DNA from: Rheinheimera maricola
GTDB lineage: Bacteria > Pseudomonadota > Gammaproteobacteria > Enterobacterales > Alteromonadaceae
Direction of reading: 5' to 3'
Length of the DNA: 64,000 bases
NCBI RefSeq assembly: GCF_016918075.2
Contig: NZ_JAERPS020000004.1
Location: 62,001 to 126,000, forward strand
Positions 36,265 through 44,882 of the stretch are shown one piece after another (the first letter of the stretch is position 1; every line of letters starts with the position of its first letter). Below the pieces are notes generated by a model. It was given only the letters and a program-made list of their open reading frames with translations. It did no database searches and had not been told where the DNA came from. The position numbers were made by a program, and so were the translations under genes.

Positions 36265-37439
36265 TTTCTCGGCAGAGCCTAATTGTGGCGAAATGGGAGT
36301 TTTTACGTTTCTTTAAATGGAAGCAACAGTTGGTATCATACCTGCTGATGCTGGCAATTATGGCAGCGGTAGCGCTATGGAGCTTTTTTACTGACGAAAG
36401 CCGACAGCAGTATCGTATCGCGGTGCCAGTTGGCTTTAGTATTGAAAATACTGAACAATTTCAGTTCCAGCGCCCGAGTATTAGCCTTGACGCGCAACTG
36501 GCGCAAATGCAAACCGACGATTCGTGGCATGCCGTGCTAACCGAGCAAGATGGCAACATCCGTATTAATACCCTCACCGGCAAAAAGTGGTTGGCTCAAC
36601 TCGAGCAATTGTTGCAGCAACATTATCGAGCCGTTGCGGCACAAAAAATGGGCTTAAATGCTGAGCAACTGGCACAGCTGGAGCAGCCGGTTAGTATTGA
36701 TTTGCACTATCTTGATCAAAGCTATAAAGGCAGCGAACGACCGGAAAAGATGATCGCGTTGGGTGCACTTATTTTGTTGTTTATCGGCTTGTCCACTGCT
36801 TTTGGTCAGGTACTAATGAGCATTACCGGCGAAAAGCAGCAGCGGGTAACGGAGCAGCTGTATGCCATTTTAACGCCACAGCAGTGGATGGACGGTAAGG
36901 TGCTGGGACACAGTTTTAGCGCACTTAAAGCCATGCTGACGTCCGGTTTGGTAATGCTGCTTAGCTTTGCCGTAGTCAGCCTGTTTGCCAAAAATCGACT
37001 GGACTTAAGTTGGCTTGATATCGGTGTAGTGCTTTGGCTAATCCCGTTTGCCTTGCTTGGCGTAGTGCTTTGCGCCAGTTTTATGGGCGCAATTGCCGCC
37101 TCAATAGACGACCCGAACAATAGTGGTAAAAGTGCGGTGATGATGATCACCTGGCTACCTATGGTATTTACCTATCTGGTCATAGACAGCCCGGCGGGCT
37201 GGGGCATGACCCTGCTGAGCTTTTTGCCCCTGACTTCCTTTGCCGCCATGCCGGTAAAAATGGCTATGGTAGAGGTAGCCTGGTGGCAACCGCTGTTGTC
37301 GTTGCTATTGTTGCTTGGTGCCGTATGGTGGATGCGCCGGGTAGCGGGTCGCGTATTTTTACGCGGCATGCAAATGTATGGCAAAGAGCCAGGCTGGGCT
37401 GAAATTGTGCGCTGGGCGTTAAGCAATAAAGCGGATTAA
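36261..37439 (+). CDS. ABC-2 type permease (NatB-like)
   Basis: 392 residues. TM1 (about 24-44), a long extracytoplasmic loop (about 45-165) typical of NatB/YhaP permeases, then five to six TM segments in the C-terminal half (about 168-365). Substrate unknown; characterised relatives export Na+ or are linked to envelope stress. Coupled to the ATPase gene by an ATGA overlap. Confidence 0.88.
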   Translation: MISRQSLIVAKWEFLRFFKWKQQLVSYLLMLAIMAAVALWSFFTDESRQQYRIAVPVGFSIENTEQFQFQRPSISLDAQLAQMQTDDSWHAVLTEQDGNIRINTLTGKKWLAQLEQLLQQHYRAVAAQKMGLNAEQLAQLEQPVSIDLHYLDQSYKGSERPEKMIALGALILLFIGLSTAFGQVLMSITGEKQQRVTEQLYAILTPQQWMDGKVLGHSFSALKAMLTSGLVMLLSFAVVSLFAKNRLDLSWLDIGVVLWLIPFALLGVVLCASFMGAIAASIDDPNNSGKSAVMMITWLPMVFTYLVIDSPAGWGMTLLSFLPLTSFAAMPVKMAMVEVAWWQPLLSLLLLLGAVWWMRRVAGRVFLRGMQMYGKEPGWAEIVRWALSNKAD

Positions 37440-37622
37440 GGCTCTATGCCGGGCTGGCTTCGCGGCACAGGGGTTGAACTTCTAACATAGCGCCCAGACT
37501 AATACGCTATTGTTGTCAGCGCACTACTATTGCCAGCGAATAGTAGTGCCTGGCAGAGGGTTTTCTGGCCGAAAGGTCTTTTTGCAGCCGCTTGTGTTGA
37601 GCCGGCTGGTATTGAGGTAACT

Positions 37623-37928
37623 ATGTTTTTTTCGTTTAAGCAGCAAGGCCAGCAGTGGCAACAGACGTTTGCCCGTGGCCGCAGTGGTGGGCCACTACAG
37701 CGTATTCTGGCGTGGTTGCTGCTGGGTTTAATGCTGTTTATCGGTATGGCCGTGCTGGTGTTTATGTTGTTACTAAGCTGGATTTTAATCCCAATTCTTT
37801 TGTTTCGTCATCGCGCCAAAGTTAAAGCCTGGCAACAAGGACAGCAGGCGGCTCAGGGACAGCACAGCCAACATAGTTCTGGCCAGCAAACCATAGAAGG
37901 CGAAGTGCTGCATAAACGCGAAGATTAA
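37623..37928 (+). CDS. Small membrane protein of unknown function
   Basis: 101 residues from the ATG at 37623 (MFFSFKQQGQQW), with GAGGTAA as ribosome binding site. A single strong membrane region (about 29-60, possibly a hairpin of two helices) and a Gln/His-rich hydrophilic tail ending TIEGEVLHKRED. The TIEGEV ending is seen in a group of small proteobacterial membrane proteins; I cannot name a function. Convergent with the TerB gene. Confidence 0.65.
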   Translation: MFFSFKQQGQQWQQTFARGRSGGPLQRILAWLLLGLMLFIGMAVLVFMLLLSWILIPILLFRHRAKVKAWQQGQQAAQGQHSQHSSGQQTIEGEVLHKRED

Positions 37929-37965
37929 TGGCTGCAAGCCGGTTCTTAGTTCGGTGAGTAAACGT

Positions 37966-38427
37966 TCAGGCACCGCATACGGCTAGTTTGGCCTGAATAT
38001 AATCGCTGTGGCGGATAAACAGTAAATCAGCAATTTTGCGCAGCATCGCCTCTTCGTGCGGATCCAATACGCCATCGGCATAGGCTTGTTGCCATAAACT
38101 GTCTAATAGCGCCAATCTGGCGTCGTAGCTCAGCTGCTTTAACTGCGTGGTAAATTCATGTAATGATATTGCCTCTTTGGCCTGGTGCTCTGCCAGTGTA
38201 ACGACCGCTTTGGCGTCAGCGTCAGTCAACGAAAATTCCCGTTTAACATACTGCTGAGCCAGTGCTAGTTCCGCATCGCTGCTGGCAAAGTCGGCATGTG
38301 CCACCATCAGCATCAGCGACACACAGGCCAGCTCGGCGTCGTTCAGGCCAAAGCGGTTTTGGCCGGCCGCGGCGGGGGCTAAACCGTCGTTTACTTTATC
38401 CAGAAGTGTTTTAAATAACTGAAACAT
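37966..38427 (-). CDS. TerB family protein
   Basis: 153 residues from the ATG at 38427 (MFQLFKTLLDKVNDG), with AAAGGA upstream; the frame is open to 38499 but unsupported. An all-helical TerB fold with duplicated metal-binding-like acidic patches: LMVAHADFASSDAEL and QAYADGVLDPHEEAML. TerB proteins are linked to tellurite resistance and membrane stress in ter operons, but no other ter gene is nearby. Confidence 0.85.
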   Translation of the reverse strand: MFQLFKTLLDKVNDGLAPAAAGQNRFGLNDAELACVSLMLMVAHADFASSDAELALAQQYVKREFSLTDADAKAVVTLAEHQAKEAISLHEFTTQLKQLSYDARLALLDSLWQQAYADGVLDPHEEAMLRKIADLLFIRHSDYIQAKLAVCGA

Positions 38428-38590
38428 TGCACATCCTTTATTGATTACCGCCGTTAGAGGTTGTTGCCGGCACAAAGTTCTGTGGTAAAGCGCGGCCACG
38501 GCTTCAGCGCTTGAAAAACGCCCGCCGACACCGCATTAAGTTCAAACCATACTGTTGGCAGCATACTGCGCTAAACGCCCGAGGTGAAGC

Positions 38591-39412
38591 TTGGCTATCT
38601 TTATTACCCTGTTATTGGGCGCAGCGATCATTGCGCTGGTGCTGTTTATGCCAATCCGACAACGTTATAAGCGCCGGCAGATCATGGCGAAAGCCTTCCC
38701 GGCAGCGTGGCGCGATATCTTAAAACGCCGGTTGCCGTATTTCCGCGTGTTACCGGCCGATTTGCAACTGCAGCTAAAAAAACATATTCAGGTATTTGTC
38801 GCCGAAAAACAGTTTATCGGCTGCGATGGCTTAACGGTAACCGATGAAATGCGCGTTACCATAGCGGCTCAGGCGTGTTTGCTGCTGTTAAACCGACCGG
38901 ATTATTACTACCCGAAACTGCAGCAAATTTTGCTGTACCCGGCGGCGTTTATTGTCAGCGGCAGCCAGGCCGATACAGCCGGTGTAATGCACGAGCGGCG
39001 CCGGGTGCTGTCGGGGGAATCGTGGGGCCTGGGCAAGGTTATTTTAAGCTGGGCCGACACGCTGGACGGTGCGGCTAACCCTGCTGATGGCCGCAATGTG
39101 GTGATCCACGAATTTGCGCATCAGTTGGATCAGGAAAAAGGTGTTGCCAACGGTGCGCCGTTGCTGGAACGCAGCAGCGACTATCAACAGTGGTCCGGCA
39201 TAATGGCAGAGGAATTCCGCCGTTTGCAGCTGCAGGCACAAAGTGGCCAAAGCAGCTTGTTTGATCACTACGGCGCAACTAACCCGGCCGAGTTTTTTGC
39301 TGTTATCAGCGAGGTGTTTTTTGAACAACCTGAGCAACTCGCCAACTTGCACCCGCAGCTGTATCAGCAGCTCAGCCGTTTTTACCGGCTAAACCCGCTA
39401 AGTTGGGCTTAA
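38591..39412 (+). CDS. M90 family zinc peptidase (MtfA-like)
   Basis: 273 residues from a TTG start at 38591, with GAGGTG 4 bp upstream. An N-terminal TM (about 2-20) that E. coli MtfA lacks, then the MtfA fold: VIHEFAHQLD is the zinc-binding HExxH-type motif, and NPAEFFAVISEVFFE carries the third ligand Glu. In E. coli, MtfA binds the repressor Mlc and has aminopeptidase activity. The TM anchor suggests a membrane-bound variant. It overlaps the convergent small gene by 4 bp. Confidence 0.9.
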   Translation: MAIFITLLLGAAIIALVLFMPIRQRYKRRQIMAKAFPAAWRDILKRRLPYFRVLPADLQLQLKKHIQVFVAEKQFIGCDGLTVTDEMRVTIAAQACLLLLNRPDYYYPKLQQILLYPAAFIVSGSQADTAGVMHERRRVLSGESWGLGKVILSWADTLDGAANPADGRNVVIHEFAHQLDQEKGVANGAPLLERSSDYQQWSGIMAEEFRRLQLQAQSGQSSLFDHYGATNPAEFFAVISEVFFEQPEQLANLHPQLYQQLSRFYRLNPLSWA

Positions 39413-39591
39413 TCAGAGAAAAACACATACTTAATCAGTTGAGCGGCGATCAGTGCTGCTACCAATGGCATAATGTACTGGCTTAGTTTGGCGGTTTTTT
39501 CGCTGTCGCGGCTACCGAATTTTTCTGCCAAGGTTACCAGAATAAATAAGGCGGCAAACAGCAGGGCTAAAATGGTAATTAAGGTGGTCAT
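39409..39591 (-). CDS. Small two-helix membrane protein
   Basis: 60 residues. Two predicted TM helices (about 3-21 and 38-56) separated by a charged loop (EKFGSRDSEKTAKLSQ). GGAG precedes the ATG with good spacing. The GGAG and the amphipathic layout support a real gene. No family recognised. Confidence 0.6.
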   Translation of the reverse strand: MTTLITILALLFAALFILVTLAEKFGSRDSEKTAKLSQYIMPLVAALIAAQLIKYVFFSD

Positions 39592-39727
39592 AGCGGGCTC
39601 CGTTTTTACTCAGCGGCCAGCTTAACCGGTTTCAACTTTAGTTTCAAAAAGCCACGGCCAGCACTTCGTCGCTAAATAGCCGCATGCTATGCTAGACGTA
39701 ATTCAAACAACCTGAGAGACCCCTCCC

Positions 39728-40699
39728 ATGTTATTGGCTGTTGTTGCATTAATCGCCGGTTTGGCACTTTTGGTATGGAGTGCTGATCGCTTTGTCGACG
39801 GTGCCGCTGCTACCGCACGTTACGCCGGTATGCCACCGTTATTAATTGGTATGATAATTGTTGGTTTTGGTACCTCGGCACCGGAAATGGTGGTGTCGGC
39901 CATGGCCGCCAGCGATGGTAACCCGGCGCTGGCGCTGGGTAATGCCTATGGCTCAAACATTACCAATATTGCGCTTATTTTAGGTTTGGTAGCATTGCTT
40001 AGCCCTATTGCAGTGCACTCGCAGGTGCTGCGCAAAGAGCTGCCTATTTTAATGCTGGTAACCTTGTTTGCCGGCTGGCAAATGTTTGATCATCAGCTTA
40101 GCCGGATGGATGCCTGGTGTTTGCTGGGGGTGTTTTTTGCCATTATGGCCTGGTCGGTTTGGCAGGGCATGCGTAACCCGCAAGATGCGTTGGCCGCTGA
40201 AATTGATGAAGACCTGGCCGGACAGCCAAAAATGACGTTAAAACAAGCCATTATCTGGTTAGTGGTGGGGCTGGTGCTGCTAATCATCGCCTCACGTATG
40301 CTGGTATACGGCGCGGTGTTTATTGCTCAGGGCTTAGGCGTCAGCGATTTAGTGATTGGTTTAACCGTGGTGGCTATCGGCACGTCGTTGCCGGAGTTGG
40401 CCTCGTCGTTAATCGCCATTAAAAAAGGCGAGCATGACATCGCACTGGGTAACATTATCGGCTCTAACCTGTTTAACACCTTAGCGGTAGTGGGTATTGC
40501 TGCAGCGATAGAGCCGATGGCGGTTGATGCCGTGGTGCTAACGCGTGACTGGACGCTAATGGCTGTGCTGACTGCAGCGGTATTTGCCATGGGCTATGGC
40601 TACAAAAAACAGGGCCGTATCAATCGGGTAGAGGGCGGTTTATTGCTGGCCGTGTTTTTCGGCTATACCGGTTATCTGGTTAGCACCGTTATTGCGTAA
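39728..40699 (+). CDS. Sodium/calcium exchanger family protein (YrbG-like)
   Basis: 323 residues, about ten TM helices with the two CaCA alpha-repeats: GFGTSAPEMVVS...GNAYGSNITNI (about 47-82) and AIGTSLPELASS...GNIIGSNLFN (about 217-255), each with its ion-binding acidic residue. It exchanges Ca2+ (and possibly K+) for Na+ at the inner membrane. Its neighbour 17 bp downstream is a DNA repair nuclease with no obvious link. Confidence 0.93.
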   Translation: MLLAVVALIAGLALLVWSADRFVDGAAATARYAGMPPLLIGMIIVGFGTSAPEMVVSAMAASDGNPALALGNAYGSNITNIALILGLVALLSPIAVHSQVLRKELPILMLVTLFAGWQMFDHQLSRMDAWCLLGVFFAIMAWSVWQGMRNPQDALAAEIDEDLAGQPKMTLKQAIIWLVVGLVLLIIASRMLVYGAVFIAQGLGVSDLVIGLTVVAIGTSLPELASSLIAIKKGEHDIALGNIIGSNLFNTLAVVGIAAAIEPMAVDAVVLTRDWTLMAVLTAAVFAMGYGYKKQGRINRVEGGLLLAVFFGYTGYLVSTVIA

Positions 40700-40716
40700 G
40701 GTATAACCGCCAGCTA

Positions 40717-42933
40717 ATGAGCGAGCCGCGTAAAGACCTCGACCCTGGTTATTACCTGCAGCACTTTAACGAGCTGCTGCAGTTTATTACCCAGCATTAT
40801 CAGGCGGTGTTAACTGCCGACAGTGCTGCCTTTATTAGTGATTTTAACGGCCTTAGCCACAGTGCACAGCAATTGCTGGTGCGCATGCTAAACCGTAAAG
40901 GCAGCGTATTTGCTGACACCGAACTTGATTACAGCGAAATCGGCCCGCCCGGGCCGCTACTAGACGAGTTAACCAGCGCCGGTTTTATTGCGCCGTTAAC
41001 CGCGCCCGACTTAGCCGATTTTTGGCTGCGATTAACCAAAGACACGCTGTGGCAGCTGTTGCAGATGGCACAGCTTGAATTACCCGCGTCGCATGGTGCT
41101 AAAAAAAGCCAAACCAAACCGCAGTTACTCGGCGCCGCCTTAAAGCTGCCGGTTAACTGGCTGGCGCTTATTCGCAAATTACCGCAGCGCTATGTGGTGT
41201 TACAACGCCAGGATGCGCTTAACTATATTTATTTCCTTTATTTTGGCCGCATTGAGGCCAATTTATCGCTGTTTACCCTGCGTGATTTAGGCATTCGCCA
41301 AACCGGCCAATTTAAACAGCAATTTAGCCCGCGCTTTACGCATGCCCAGCAGGCGCAACTGGCGTATAAGCTGGCCCAAGCCAAACCGGCGATTATTGAG
41401 CTTGGCAAACAACTGAAAAAGCAGCCGGATAACGCCGGACAGTTGCTAAGCCAATGGCTTGGTGTGGTGGCACAGTGGCCGCTGCCGGATGACAACGCTT
41501 TATTGCTTAAACGCAGCGAGCGCTGTTACAGCCTTGGTAAGCTGGCCGAACAATACCAACATAATGATTTTGCCATCGCCTTTTATCAGCACAGTAATGG
41601 CTTTCCGGCCAGTGAACGCTTAGCCAGGCTTTACGCCCAAGCAGGCGACGAGCAACTGTGCCGGCAATATTTACAGCAGTTGTTAGATGACCCCGGCTGC
41701 GACGAAGAATGGCTGTTTGCTGAAGATTTTTACCGGCGTAAATTTGCTGAAACCGCTGGTGGGCGTAAAAAATCGCAGCTTACGCAATTACTGCACGATG
41801 CGCCGCTGGTAGGTATCGACGAGCTGCATCTGGGCAAAGCCGAGCAGGGCCTAATGGCGCATTATGCTGCTCAGGGTTATACGGTGTTTCATGGCGAAAA
41901 TAACCTCTGGCTGGCGTTATTTGGCCTGTGGTTTTGGCATGAGCTGTTTGAACACCCGGCTAGCGGGCTGCATAACCCGTTTGAGCGCCGGCCACGTAAC
42001 TTAGCCGCTGGTGGCTTTTATCAGCAGTTTGAAAGTGAAATAGAACAAAAGCTAGTGCAACTGGCCGCGCCAAACGCCAGCGGCATAATGCTGGCTGCTT
42101 TAACCGCGCATTACGGCAAGGCCAACAGCCTGTTTTACTGGCACAGCGATTTAGCCCAGCAGCTGTTACCGCTGTTGCAGCACGCCCCCAAAGCTGGCAG
42201 TAACAGTGCCTTAGCGCCAATACTGCGTGCCATGGCGCAAGATTTCGCCCGCCACAGCAGCGGCTATCCGGATCTGTTGTTAATTAAAGATCAGCAACTG
42301 CAATTTATTGAAGTAAAGGCACCCGGCGATAAAATACAGCGCCATCAATTAGCACGGTTGTTAGCGCTGCAAAACGCCGGTTTTACCGCGCGCATTGAAA
42401 AACTGCAGTGGATAGTCGATCCGAATCGTTTATACGTAGTGCTGGATGTGGAAACCACCGGCGGCAAAGCGGGTACTGATCGCGTTACCGAAATCGGCGC
42501 AGTTAAGGTGCAAGGTGGAGAAGTGCTGGATAGCTTTAACAGCCTGATCAACCCTGAGCGGCCTATTCCGTCTTTTATCAGCCGCTTAACCGGTATCAGC
42601 AACGCCATGGTAGAGGGGGCGCCCAAGTTTGCTGATATCGCGACACAGCTAAGCGAGTTTTTACAAGGCGCAGTGTTTGTAGCGCATAATGCTAAGTTCG
42701 ACTACGGTTTTATCCGCAGCGAATTCGCCCGTTGTGAAATCCCCTTTGATATGCCGCAGCTGTGCACGGTTGTAAACATGCGCCGCTACTATCCCGGGCT
42801 GGCATCTTACAGCCTGGGCAAGCTGTGTGCAGAGTTGGATATCAAACTTACCAACCACCACCGCGCGCTGGCAGACGCCACCGCCACGGTGGAGTTATTA
42901 AAGCTGATTAATGCCAAGCGGCAACTGTTGTAG
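40717..42933 (+). CDS. FAN1-type VRR-NUC nuclease fused to a DnaQ-like 3'-5' exonuclease
   Basis: 738 residues. Residues 1-565 match bacterial FAN1: an N-terminal DNA-binding region (about 5-130), a TPR-like helical middle (about 240-340) and a C-terminal VRR-NUC domain with Asp519 (YPDLLL), Glu532 and Lys534 (FIEVKAPGD), all in the order of the catalytic PD-(D/E)XK site. Residues 570-735 are a DEDDh exonuclease of the DnaQ type: Asp577/Glu579 (LDVETTGG), Asp662 (HNAKFD), and His715/Asp720 (HHRALAD). FAN1 cleaves flaps and unhooks interstrand crosslinks. A fused proofreading-type exonuclease could trim the product. Each half is complete. Confidence 0.9.
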   Translation: MSEPRKDLDPGYYLQHFNELLQFITQHYQAVLTADSAAFISDFNGLSHSAQQLLVRMLNRKGSVFADTELDYSEIGPPGPLLDELTSAGFIAPLTAPDLADFWLRLTKDTLWQLLQMAQLELPASHGAKKSQTKPQLLGAALKLPVNWLALIRKLPQRYVVLQRQDALNYIYFLYFGRIEANLSLFTLRDLGIRQTGQFKQQFSPRFTHAQQAQLAYKLAQAKPAIIELGKQLKKQPDNAGQLLSQWLGVVAQWPLPDDNALLLKRSERCYSLGKLAEQYQHNDFAIAFYQHSNGFPASERLARLYAQAGDEQLCRQYLQQLLDDPGCDEEWLFAEDFYRRKFAETAGGRKKSQLTQLLHDAPLVGIDELHLGKAEQGLMAHYAAQGYTVFHGENNLWLALFGLWFWHELFEHPASGLHNPFERRPRNLAAGGFYQQFESEIEQKLVQLAAPNASGIMLAALTAHYGKANSLFYWHSDLAQQLLPLLQHAPKAGSNSALAPILRAMAQDFARHSSGYPDLLLIKDQQLQFIEVKAPGDKIQRHQLARLLALQNAGFTARIEKLQWIVDPNRLYVVLDVETTGGKAGTDRVTEIGAVKVQGGEVLDSFNSLINPERPIPSFISRLTGISNAMVEGAPKFADIATQLSEFLQGAVFVAHNAKFDYGFIRSEFARCEIPFDMPQLCTVVNMRRYYPGLASYSLGKLCAELDIKLTNHHRALADATATVELLKLINAKRQLL

Positions 42934-42963
42934 GCCGTTAGCGACAAAATAAAAGGAAGGCGT

Positions 42964-43617
42964 GTGAACCCGGAATTCTGGCAGGAAAAATGGCAAAAAA
43001 GAGAGATAGCGTTTCATCAGGCAGCGGCCAACCCGTTGCTGATAAGTTGGTTTAACCAGCTGGCACTCGCACCTGGCGCCACCGTTTTTCTGCCACTGTG
43101 CGGTAAAAGCCTGGATATACACTGGCTACTGGAGCAGGGGTATTCGGTCGTTGGCGCCGAGTTAAGCGAAATGGCTGTGCAAGAACTGTTTGCTGAGCTG
43201 GGGTTAACACCTGGCGTTAGTAGCACGGGTAACTTGCTGCATTATCGTGCGGAACAGCTGCAGGTGTTTGTCGGCGATATTTTTCAGTTGTCGCAAAACA
43301 CCCTCGGCCCGGTGGCCGCCATCTATGACCGCGCCGCGCTGGTAGCCTTGCCGGATGCTATGCGACAGCACTATGCACGGCACCTTATAAGCATCAGCCA
43401 GGCTGCGCCACAACTGGTCATTTGCTTTGAGTATGATCAAACGCAGCTACCAGGCCCGCCGTTTTCTGTTGATAGCGCTGAGATGCATAAACTCTACAGC
43501 AAGGTTTATAGCCTTAACTGCCTGGAAAAGCTTGACGTACCGGGTGGGCTAAAACGCAAGTGTCAGGCTACTGAGATAGGCTGGCTGTTGAGGCCAATAG
43601 AATCAGATCAAAATTAA
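42964..43617 (+). CDS. tpm: Thiopurine S-methyltransferase
   Basis: 217 residues starting at GTG (42964), preceded by AAAAGGAAGG. FWQEKWQKREIAFH is the TPMT signature, VFLPLCGKSLDIHWL the SAM-binding block and YDRAALVALP the late motif. Bacterial TPMT methylates thiopurines and also selenium and tellurium compounds. A TerB gene is about 4.5 kb away, but a functional link is speculative. Confidence 0.93.
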   Translation: MNPEFWQEKWQKREIAFHQAAANPLLISWFNQLALAPGATVFLPLCGKSLDIHWLLEQGYSVVGAELSEMAVQELFAELGLTPGVSSTGNLLHYRAEQLQVFVGDIFQLSQNTLGPVAAIYDRAALVALPDAMRQHYARHLISISQAAPQLVICFEYDQTQLPGPPFSVDSAEMHKLYSKVYSLNCLEKLDVPGGLKRKCQATEIGWLLRPIESDQN

Positions 43618-43658
43618 ATTCAGAGCTGAAATATCAACCTCACTGACTCCATAGATAG

Positions 43659-43730
43659 CGGGGTGAGATTATCAGGATTATCTCAGTCAGGCGGTCTCGT
43701 AACGCGGAGATTGAAATTTATGAAAGCTGA
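43659..43730 (+). pseudogene. C-terminal remnant of a brnT toxin gene
   Basis: In one frame, bases 43659-43730 encode RGEIIRIISVRRSRNAEI and then EIYES before a TGA. This is the C-terminal segment typical of BrnT RNase toxins (RIISARR type). An in-frame TAG at 43656 lies directly before it, so the first three quarters of the toxin are gone. The remnant overlaps the antitoxin ATG by 11 bp, as in intact brnTA operons. Confidence 0.75.
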
Positions 43731-43977
43731 AATGTTTGACCAAAAGTTTGACGATGAAGCGGTTGATATTATTGACTATCTTGATCTGTCGACTATTCAG
43801 CGGCCAAATCAAGCGCAACGTCGGGTCAATGTAGATTTTCCGGAATGGATGATTGAATCGCTTGATAAAGAAGCGAGTCGGGTAGGCGTTACCCAGCAAT
43901 CCATCATTAAAGTGTGGCTAGCAGAACGGCTGGAAGACATTGCGGCAAGCAAGGCATTACAGCGGACAAACCGCTGA
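43720..43977 (+). CDS. BrnA-type (ribbon-helix-helix) antitoxin, toxin lost
   Basis: 85 residues from the ATG at 43720. The C-terminal half has the BrnA/CopG ribbon-helix-helix pattern QRRVNVDFPEWMIESLDKEA followed by GVTQQSIIKVWLAERL, and the N-terminus (FDQKFDDEAVDIIDYLD) resembles the toxin-binding arm. The open frame to 43663 is in fact the out-of-frame toxin remnant. It may still bind DNA and autoregulate, or interfere with related TA systems elsewhere. Confidence 0.82.
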   Translation: MKAEMFDQKFDDEAVDIIDYLDLSTIQRPNQAQRRVNVDFPEWMIESLDKEASRVGVTQQSIIKVWLAERLEDIAASKALQRTNR

Positions 43978-44129
43978 TTGGGGTTTGTCGAGCTGGCAAT
44001 TAATAGGGTCAGTGAAATTGATCTTTTATTCGGATGCCAGCCTGGTCACACTGCAACTTACGCTGGATAAGCCGGCTGGCCTGATTTAGCATAGCTGCCA
44101 GCTTCAGTTACCGTTGGGCGGATGTCACT

Positions 44130-44780
44130 TTGAAAATTTTATTGTCACTATTGTCGCTATTGCTGGCTTGCCTGCCGTTACGGCTGTCGGCGCAAACGCC
44201 GCACCAGCATGATTATACCGGTAGCCACGGTATGGTACTTTTTGCTGCCAATGACAGCCTGTTGGTATCACATTTACCGCTGTACCGGCCGCCACACGAC
44301 TATCAATTGGTGTATGAAGTGACGCTAGCAGCCGACATTCAGCAAGCGGTGCTGGCACAGCTGCAGCAGAACAGGTTGCTGACGTTGTTACCGGCCGATT
44401 TTGATTTGCGCCGGATGATTAACGCCACTACATTTACCGTCAATGCTGATATTTACCAGGGCCATTTTGAACGTGGCGGCGAGCGCTGGTTAAGCGGCAT
44501 TGCCGTGACATTTAACCGCCAGCTATACCAACGCCAACTGCCAGATGTAAACAAGCCAGCTGACAACGGCAGCTATACCGCATTTAGCCACCATGGCCAG
44601 ATGTTTTTGCTGCATCAGATTGGTACCGCGCCGGGCTATGATCATATTCTCAAGGTGTCTGCGTTGCCACAAGTTCTGCAGTTTCATCAAAGCACACCAG
44701 AGCAGGTGCTTGGTGCGATACAGCAACAAGGCATAAAGGTACAACAACTGTATCTGGAAACGCAGGACTTTGAGCCCTGA
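44130..44780 (+). CDS. Exported protein of unknown function
   Basis: 216 residues starting at TTG (44130), with GGCGGAT upstream. Signal peptide (1-21, ending LSAQT). The body has HGMVLF...SHLPLYRPPHDYQLVYEV, which I have the impression of having seen in scattered exported proteins but cannot name. Several His (TPHQHDY, SHHGQ) could bind metal. No operon partner within 100 bp. Confidence 0.6.
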   Translation: MKILLSLLSLLLACLPLRLSAQTPHQHDYTGSHGMVLFAANDSLLVSHLPLYRPPHDYQLVYEVTLAADIQQAVLAQLQQNRLLTLLPADFDLRRMINATTFTVNADIYQGHFERGGERWLSGIAVTFNRQLYQRQLPDVNKPADNGSYTAFSHHGQMFLLHQIGTAPGYDHILKVSALPQVLQFHQSTPEQVLGAIQQQGIKVQQLYLETQDFEP

Positions 44781-44882
44781 GCTATTGCTGAGCATGGCGT
44801 TTTTCGATAGTTGTTTGGGTAGTTATTCAATAGTTTGAAGCTGGCGCACGTATTTTTGTCAAAAACAGGAAAGTGGAATCCG

